Below are positions 31,128-36,338 of a stretch of 36,338 nucleotides of DNA, one piece after another. Origin of the DNA: Heritagella caecorum (GTDB lineage Bacteria; Bacillota; Clostridia; Oscillospirales; Acutalibacteraceae); the NCBI GenBank assembly GCA_904419035.1, contig CAJFQL010000020.1, positions 1-36,338 of the forward strand, given 5' to 3'. Under the pieces are notes generated by a model. That model was given only the letters and a program-made list of their open reading frames with translations, had not been told where the DNA came from and searched no databases. The position numbers and the translations under genes are program-made. The first letter of the stretch is position 1, and every line of letters begins with the position of its first letter.

Positions 31128-31769
31128 ATGAGCATTCTGACCGACATTTCCGAAAACCTGCAAAAAGGCAAAGCCAAAGTGGTCAAACAGCTGGTACAGC
31201 AGGCCATTGACGAAAAAATCCCCGTGGACCAGATTTTGAACGAAGGGCTGCTCAGCGGCATGAGCATCATCGGCGAAAAGTTCAAAAATAACGAAGTGTT
31301 CGTGCCGGAAGTGCTGGTGGCGGCCCGGGCCATGAACATGGGCGCCGCCCTGCTAAAACCGCTGTTGGCCGAAGCCGGCGTGCAGGCCAAAGGCAAAGTG
31401 TGCATTGGCACCGTGCGGGGCGACTTGCACGACATCGGCAAAAACCTGGTGAAAATGATGATGGAAGGGAAAGGGCTGGAAGTCATCGACCTTGGCACCG
31501 ACGTGGCGCCGGAAACGTATGTCCAGACGGCGCTGGAGAACGACTGCCAGATCATCTGCTGCTCCGCGCTGCTGACCACCACCATGTGCGAAATGGAAAA
31601 CGTGGTGAAAAAGCTGGAAGAAGCCGGGGCCCGGAACCGCATTAAGATCATGATCGGCGGCGCCCCCGTCACCCAGACGTTCTGCGACCAGATCGGCGCC
31701 GACTGCTACACCCCCGACGCCGCCAGCGCCGCCGACGCGGCCGTGGCGTTCTGCCGCGAAACGGCGTAA
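31128..31769 (+). CDS. Corrinoid-binding methyltransferase protein (MtbC/MtaC-like)
   Basis: A 213-residue cobalamin shuttle protein. The N-terminal helical cap (1-88) is followed by the B12-binding Rossmann domain with DLHDIG (His101 is the lower cobalt ligand), 'CCSALLTTT' and 'IGGAPVT'. In such systems it takes a methyl group from a substrate methyltransferase and passes it to a second transferase. The ATG at 31128 follows AAAGGAGA. It leads a five-gene operon with short gaps (16, 16, 22 and 23 bases), so it should work with the two UroD-type proteins next to it and be re-activated by the RACo-like protein at 34690. Confidence 0.95.
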   Translation: MSILTDISENLQKGKAKVVKQLVQQAIDEKIPVDQILNEGLLSGMSIIGEKFKNNEVFVPEVLVAARAMNMGAALLKPLLAEAGVQAKGKVCIGTVRGDLHDIGKNLVKMMMEGKGLEVIDLGTDVAPETYVQTALENDCQIICCSALLTTTMCEMENVVKKLEEAGARNRIKIMIGGAPVTQTFCDQIGADCYTPDAASAADAAVAFCRETA

Positions 31770-31784
31770 AGGAGGGCTTTTGTC

Positions 31785-32813
31785 ATGCCGCGTGATATGA
31801 AGGCCTGGCGCCAGGCTCTGCTTTCGGCCCCCTATAAAAAGCCCCTGCCCATTTTGTCGTTCCCGGCCGTCCAGCTCATGGGCATTACGGTGCGGGACCT
31901 GATCAGCAGCAGCGACCACCAGGCAAACGCCATGGCGCTCATCGCCCAGCGCACCGACGCGTCGGCCAGCGTCAGTTTTATGGACCTGTCGGTGGAAGCC
32001 GAAGCCTTCGGCGCCACCATCCGGGTCAGCGACGACGAGGTGCCCACGGTGACGGGCATGCTGGTTCACGACGAAGACGAAGCCGCCGCCCTTTCGGTCC
32101 CCCCGGTGGGGGCCGGGCGCACCGGGCTGTATGTGGAATCGATCCGCAAAGCCTGCGGCCTGATTACCGACCGGCCGGTACTGGCGGGTATGATCGGCCC
32201 GTACTCTTTGGCGGCCCGGCTGCGGGACGTGAGCGAAATCATGATGGATAGTTACGACGACCCCGATTTGGTGCACACCCTGCTGCAAAAAGCCACCGGC
32301 TTCCTCATTGCCTATGCCAACGCGTATAAGGAAGCCGGGGCTAACGGCCTGGTGATTGCCGAACCGGTGGCGGGTCTACTGTCCCCCGATCTGGCGGCGG
32401 AATTTTCGGCCCCGTATGTGAAAAAAATTGCCGACGCCGTACAGGATGATGCGTTCCTCATCATCTACCACAACTGCGGCGGCGCGGTCATCCCGCAGCT
32501 GCCCTCCATTTTGTCCACCGGCGCGGCGGCCTACCATTTCGGCAACGCCATCGATATGCGCGACGTGCTGCAAAAGGTGCCGGCGGATACCATTTGCATG
32601 GGCAATATCGACCCCGCCGGGGAATTCCGCGGCGGCACGCCGGATTCTATGCGGAAAGCTACCCTCCGCCTATTGGATGCCTGCGGCGGGTACAAAAACT
32701 TTGTGCTCTCGTCGGGGTGCGACATCCCGCCGCTCTCGAAATGGGAAAACATCGACGCGTTCTTTGCAGCCGCCCGGGACTACGCCGGCTGCCAGGCATG
32801 CTGCCAGGCATAA
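31785..32813 (+). CDS. MtaA/CmuA-type (UroD-superfamily) methyltransferase
   Basis: A 342-residue (beta/alpha)8-barrel methyltransferase of the uroporphyrinogen-decarboxylase superfamily. The zinc-site pattern of methylcobamide methyltransferases is present: His229-x-Cys231 (YHNCGG) and distal Cys312 (SSGCDIPP). It also has 'GPYSLAARL' and 'ANGLVIAEPVAGLLSP'. Such proteins move methyl groups between a thiol or other acceptor and the corrinoid protein. In bacteria lacking coenzyme M the acceptor is unclear. The ATG at 31785 follows AAGGAGG. It is the best candidate for either the substrate or the acceptor half-reaction, with the 32829 protein as the other. Confidence 0.87.
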   Translation: MPRDMKAWRQALLSAPYKKPLPILSFPAVQLMGITVRDLISSSDHQANAMALIAQRTDASASVSFMDLSVEAEAFGATIRVSDDEVPTVTGMLVHDEDEAAALSVPPVGAGRTGLYVESIRKACGLITDRPVLAGMIGPYSLAARLRDVSEIMMDSYDDPDLVHTLLQKATGFLIAYANAYKEAGANGLVIAEPVAGLLSPDLAAEFSAPYVKKIADAVQDDAFLIIYHNCGGAVIPQLPSILSTGAAAYHFGNAIDMRDVLQKVPADTICMGNIDPAGEFRGGTPDSMRKATLRLLDACGGYKNFVLSSGCDIPPLSKWENIDAFFAAARDYAGCQACCQA

Positions 32814-32828
32814 AGGGGGGAATTTTCT

Positions 32829-34058
32829 ATGCTGCCTGCATCGGATAAAGAAATTTTGCGCGACCTCGCCCGCCAACAACTGGACGTGGCCCACAGCGAA
32901 AAAAATAAGGCGCGTGTGGCCCTATGGCGGCGCCACAATGCGTTACACGGTGAGCGCCCGGTCATTCACCTGGAACTGGATACCTTCGAGCAGGAAGTCA
33001 TCCCGCCCCGCCTGCGGTGCGAAAGCGAGGAAGGAAGGGCCCTGGAAACGGAACTCTACCGCCAGTTTTTAAACCTCACCTTGTTTGACGACGACTGGGT
33101 GGTGCCGGATTTCTTCCCTGTGACGGTGAAAACCTGGTTCCACCCCTTCGGGCACCAAATCACCCGCACGTTTGCTTCCAATCATTCCGTAGGGCATCAC
33201 TTTAATTACATCATCAGCGACTTGGAAGACGACTGGGACAAAGTGGGAAAAAGCGACTTTGGCATTGACCATGCCGGTACAAAGCAGGCACTCTCGCTGG
33301 CAGAAGATACCTTCGGCGATATTCTGCCCGTGCGTTTGACGGGCAGCGGGCTGTATGTGTGCCTGACGCAGGATATCGTCCACCTGATGGGCATGGAAGT
33401 GATGTGCTTTTCCATGTACGATTACCCCGAGCTTTTTTGTCAGATGATGGATCAGCTCGCCAGTGACTACCTGTCGTTTTTCGGCCTTTTAAAACGGGAA
33501 GGCGGGCTGCTGCCCACCACCGGCTTTGAACACGTGGGCCAGGGCACTTTGTGCTTTACGGACGAACTGCCCGGGGAGACTATCACCGGCCCGGGGGACG
33601 TGTGGGGCTTTATGGATTCCCAGGAAACCGTGAGCATTTCGCCAAAGATGTTCGCCGACTTTATCTTCCCCGCGTATCAAAAGGTAGCCAGCACCTATGG
33701 GCTGCTGTCCTACGGCTGCTGCGAACCGGTGGACCCGGTGTGGGACTGCATCGGTTCGCTCGATAACTTGCGCAAAGTGAGCATTTCCCCCTGGTGCAAC
33801 GAAGACATCATGGCCGAGCGTCTGCGGGGTAGCCACACCATTTACCACCGCAAACCCAGCCCCAATTTCCTGGGGGTCAATCCCGAACTGGATGAAGACG
33901 CGTTCCGCGCCCATATCCGCAAAACCTTGCAAACCGCCCGGGGCTGCCATGTGGAAATCACCCAGCGGGACGTGTACACCATTCACCACAATGAAGACAA
34001 GGCCCGCCGGTATGTCGCCATCATCCGCGAAGAGATTGAAAAGAACTGGCAGCCGTAA
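32829..34058 (+). CDS. Second UroD-superfamily methyltransferase-like protein
   Basis: A 409-residue protein of the UroD-like group linked to corrinoid operons. The likely zinc site is 'YGCCEP' (Cys297/Cys298) with 'SISPWCNED' (Cys323). Further family blocks are 'DQLASDYLSFFGLL', 'MFADFIFPAYQKVASTYGLLSYG' and 'YHRKPSPN'. It is not a heme-pathway UroD: length, cysteines and context differ. It probably demethylates the unknown substrate to load the corrinoid protein, as proposed for related O- and N-demethylase systems; this is inference. The ATG at 32829 follows AAGGGGGG. Confidence 0.85.
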   Translation: MLPASDKEILRDLARQQLDVAHSEKNKARVALWRRHNALHGERPVIHLELDTFEQEVIPPRLRCESEEGRALETELYRQFLNLTLFDDDWVVPDFFPVTVKTWFHPFGHQITRTFASNHSVGHHFNYIISDLEDDWDKVGKSDFGIDHAGTKQALSLAEDTFGDILPVRLTGSGLYVCLTQDIVHLMGMEVMCFSMYDYPELFCQMMDQLASDYLSFFGLLKREGGLLPTTGFEHVGQGTLCFTDELPGETITGPGDVWGFMDSQETVSISPKMFADFIFPAYQKVASTYGLLSYGCCEPVDPVWDCIGSLDNLRKVSISPWCNEDIMAERLRGSHTIYHRKPSPNFLGVNPELDEDAFRAHIRKTLQTARGCHVEITQRDVYTIHHNEDKARRYVAIIREEIEKNWQP

Positions 34059-34079
34059 CGAAAGAAGGAGGGTTGCAGC

Positions 34080-34667
34080 ATGCAACATGGCAATTTGTCC
34101 CCTTTTGAGCCCCTGCGGCTTCAGGTAGAAGAAACCGGCCGGGCGCTGTGCGGCACCTGCCACGCCGCGCTCCTTAATGTGTCGGCCATTTCCTTTGAAC
34201 CGGCGTTCCGGGACGCCTGTGCCCAGAATGCCTGCGGGAATTACGGCCAGTGCTGGATGTGTCCGCCGGACGTGGGGGACATCCATGTGCTAATCGAAAA
34301 AGCCCGCTCCTACCAACAGGCCCTTATCTACCAAACCGTGGGCACCTTGGAAGACAGCTACGACTTTGAAGGCATGATGGAAGCGGCCGCCCGGCACAAC
34401 GCCCTGTGCCAGACCCTTACCCCCGTCTTCCGGCAGGCGGGTTTTGCCCGTATGCTGCCCCTGGGGTCCGGCGGGTGCCGGTTGTGTGAAACCTGCGCCA
34501 AACGGCAGGGGCAGCCCTGCCGCCACCCGGAGGACGCCTTGCCGTCGCTGGAAGCGTACGGCGTCAATGTGTCAAAACTCGCCGCGGCCTGCGGTATGAA
34601 GTATGTAAACGGTGTAAATACCGTCACCTACTTTGCCGGCGTGCTGTTTGACCCGCCCACCATCTGA
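34080..34667 (+). CDS. DUF2284 predicted metal-binding protein
   Basis: A 195-residue cysteine-rich protein. Cys clusters appear at 'LCGTCHAALL', 'CAQNACGNYGQCWMCPP' and 'GGCRLCETCAKRQGQPCRHP', the DUF2284 pattern, suggesting Fe-S or zinc sites. DUF2284 proteins commonly sit in methyltransferase operons, with no proven reaction. A role in electron supply or in corrinoid upkeep would fit the next gene. The ATG at 34080 follows AGAAGGAGGG. It lies between the UroD-type transferase and the reactivator. Confidence 0.88.
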   Translation: MQHGNLSPFEPLRLQVEETGRALCGTCHAALLNVSAISFEPAFRDACAQNACGNYGQCWMCPPDVGDIHVLIEKARSYQQALIYQTVGTLEDSYDFEGMMEAAARHNALCQTLTPVFRQAGFARMLPLGSGGCRLCETCAKRQGQPCRHPEDALPSLEAYGVNVSKLAAACGMKYVNGVNTVTYFAGVLFDPPTI

Positions 34668-34689
34668 CGCGAAAGGGGGAACAAAAGCC

Positions 34690-36216
34690 ATGCCCACCCT
34701 GTTTCTCAACGGCGTGCCGGTTTCGGTCCCGGCGGGGCTGCGCCTGAGCGACGCGCTGCCCCCCGCGGACGCCATCCCCCTGCCCTGTGCCGGGCTGGGG
34801 CGCTGCGGCAAATGCCGGGTGGTCGCCACCGGAGCCCTCAGCCCGGTATCCGAAGCCGAAAAGGCCGCGCTCACAAGAGAGGATCTTGCAAACCATGTGC
34901 GTCTTGCCTGCTGCACCTTTTTATTGGGGGACGCCTGTGTCACCACCGAAAAAGCGGCCAGCGCCCACATCCTGCTGGGCACGGAGCCGGAAACTCCGGC
35001 TCCCCCCCGCCCGTCCTCGTCCCCCGGGTATACCCGGCTGGGGGCCGCCATCGACCTTGGCACCACTACCCTGGCCGCCCGGCTGTACGATGAAACCGGC
35101 CGCCTGCTCACCCAGGGGGGCTGCCCCAACCCGCAAAGCCACTTTGGCGCCGACGTGATCGCCCGGATCCAGGCTTCCATCGACGGCGAAGGGGAAACCC
35201 TGGCCCGTTGTGTATCGGAGGGCCTTACGGGCCTTTTATCGTCATTATGTGGGAAAGCCGGGCGGCACCTAACTGACATCGACGGGCTGGTCATCGCGGG
35301 GAATACCGCCATGCTGTACCTGCTCACGAACACCCCGCCCCATGCCCTCTCGAAATCCCCGTTCCAGGCCGGCCGCCTGTTTGATGAAACGGTCACGGCC
35401 GAAAGCCTTTCGCTGCCGGTGGCCCCGGGGGCGGGGGTCTACCTGCCCCGGTGTTTATCGGCGTTTGTGGGGGCGGATATCACCGCCGCGCTGCTGTTTG
35501 ACCAAACCGCCACCGGGCACGAAAGCCGGGCGCTGATGGACATCGGCACTAACGGCGAAATGGCCCTGTGGCACAACGGCACGTTGTACGCGTGTTCCAC
35601 GGCGGCGGGCCCGGCGTTCGAAGGGGCCGGGCTGTCCATGGGCATGAACGGCGAAACCGGCGCCATTGACCATATGCGGGTGGAAAACGGCCGGCTGCGC
35701 GCCCACGTGCTGGGGGAAAGCGCCCCCCGGGGGGTGTGCGGCAGCGGCGTCATCGACGCTGCCGCCTGTTTGCTTCAAACGGAGCAAATGGACGAAACCG
35801 GGCTTTTGGAAGAGGACCCCACCCTGCTCTCGCCGCCGGTGAGCCTGTCGCAAAAAGACATCCGCATGGTGCAGCTGGCCAAAAGCGCCATCTGCGCCGG
35901 GTTCCTGACGCTGCTGCAAACGGTGGGGCTGCCGCTCTGTGGCCTATCCTCCCTATCGGTGGCCGGGGGCTTTGGCAGTTACCTGCATTTGCCAAGCGCC
36001 GGGCGCATCGGGCTGTTACCGGCCAGCGTGCTGCCCCGGGTGCGGGTGATCGGCAACGCGTCGCTATATGGCGCGTCGCAGCTGTTACTGGATACCGCCC
36101 TGCGGGCAAAAGCCGCGGCGATGGTAAAAAGTGCCCACCTTGTCCCGCTGCACGCAAACCCGGTGTTTGTGTCTTTGTATGCCGAAAACATGCTGTTCCC
36201 CGAAGAAGACGGATAA
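34690..36216 (+). CDS. RACo-type reductive activator of corrinoid protein (ASKHA/DUF4445 with 2Fe-2S)
   Basis: A 508-residue protein. The N-terminal 2Fe-2S ferredoxin-like domain has Cys33-x5-Cys39-x2-Cys42 and Cys74 ('RLAC'). After a Pro/Ser linker, the ASKHA-type domain starts near 118 ('AIDLGTTTLAARLYD'), with 'MDIGTNGEMALW' and 'VAGGFGSYLHLP'. RACo reduces inactive Co(II)-corrinoid to Co(I) using ATP, repairing the corrinoid protein of the same operon. The ATG at 34690 follows AAAGGGGG; the in-frame extension to 34633 overlaps the DUF2284 gene and is rejected. It is the last gene of the operon; no clear terminator follows. Confidence 0.93.
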   Translation: MPTLFLNGVPVSVPAGLRLSDALPPADAIPLPCAGLGRCGKCRVVATGALSPVSEAEKAALTREDLANHVRLACCTFLLGDACVTTEKAASAHILLGTEPETPAPPRPSSSPGYTRLGAAIDLGTTTLAARLYDETGRLLTQGGCPNPQSHFGADVIARIQASIDGEGETLARCVSEGLTGLLSSLCGKAGRHLTDIDGLVIAGNTAMLYLLTNTPPHALSKSPFQAGRLFDETVTAESLSLPVAPGAGVYLPRCLSAFVGADITAALLFDQTATGHESRALMDIGTNGEMALWHNGTLYACSTAAGPAFEGAGLSMGMNGETGAIDHMRVENGRLRAHVLGESAPRGVCGSGVIDAAACLLQTEQMDETGLLEEDPTLLSPPVSLSQKDIRMVQLAKSAICAGFLTLLQTVGLPLCGLSSLSVAGGFGSYLHLPSAGRIGLLPASVLPRVRVIGNASLYGASQLLLDTALRAKAAAMVKSAHLVPLHANPVFVSLYAENMLFPEEDG

Positions 36217-36306
36217 ATAAAAGAACCCCGCGCCTTATCCTGAACCGCCCCAGATTGTGCAGACAGCACAAAAAGAGCCCCTGGTGCAGGAATATTCGGT
36301 TTTAGC

Positions 36307-36338
36307 AGGAGTGGCGCAGCGAGAGCGGCGGCACTCCT
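36307..36338. repeat. Hairpin at window end
   Basis: AGGAGTG-G-CGC (36307-36317) pairs with GCG-G-CACTCCT (36328-36338) with one G-G mismatch around AGCGAGAGCG. The window stops at its last base, so its full size is unknown. 36217-36306 has no gene; a short TTGTGC/GCACAA dyad lies near 36256-36272. Confidence 0.55.

Overview
The window looks like chromosome of a GC-rich, low-motility-signal Firmicute, most likely a gut Oscillospiraceae/Ruminococcaceae relative. This is inferred from strong AGGAGG-type ribosome binding sites, Gram-positive promoters, a circularly permuted GH3 glucosidase of the Ruminococcus/Butyrivibrio kind, a dockerin/cohesin surface protein, a GAAC-N4-GTTC (LexA-type) box and a corrinoid methyltransferase operon. 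I could not run a database search, so names rest on motifs and recalled family features.

Layout. 1-2124: an autoregulated GntR(YtrA-type)-ABC ATPase-permease operon with an 11-bp inverted-repeat operator over its -10. 2125-3136 and 9961-11203: two gene-free islands built from the same shuffled repeat modules. Several of their hairpins differ between copies by compensatory base changes, which is the strongest sign of something undescribed here. Between the islands lie, on the minus strand, a CPA1-type antiporter and a GH3 enzyme in one operon. Divergent from them on the plus strand is a second GH3 enzyme with its domains in permuted order.

11204-14077: a phage-like replication pair (DnaC-type loader and a DUF6291-like organizer with an Asn/Gly hexanucleotide-repeat linker) behind a promoter with a LexA-type box, divergent from an Amidase_3 cell-wall hydrolase and followed by a small XRE regulator. 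14083-15627: divergent TetR regulator and SDR dehydrogenase. 15713-17119: a PurF paralogue in which glycine replaces the N-terminal catalytic cysteine, although the Fe-S cysteines and PRPP loop remain.

17381-17456 is tRNA-Pro(GGG). An AT-rich island follows it (about 17514-19400) with a DUF3825-like gene, a 56-residue TnpW-like gene and apparent decay products, which looks like remains of an integrated element. 19967-26058: a cysteine-rich small protein translationally coupled to a 1924-residue exported protein with an N-terminal dockerin, InlB-type repeats, a C-terminal cohesin-like domain and a wall/membrane anchor. 26204-26422: a small conserved hypothetical. 26683-28965: a glycogen synthase carrying a ~278-residue Lys/Ala then Ala-Pro-Val-Glu repeat extension.

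29322-36216: a regulatory pair (PocR-AraC activator and XRE protein) divergent from a five-gene operon: corrinoid protein, two UroD/MtaA-superfamily methyltransferases, a DUF2284 metal-binding protein and a RACo-type corrinoid reactivator. Together these make a complete methyl-transfer module whose methyl donor cannot be told from sequence.
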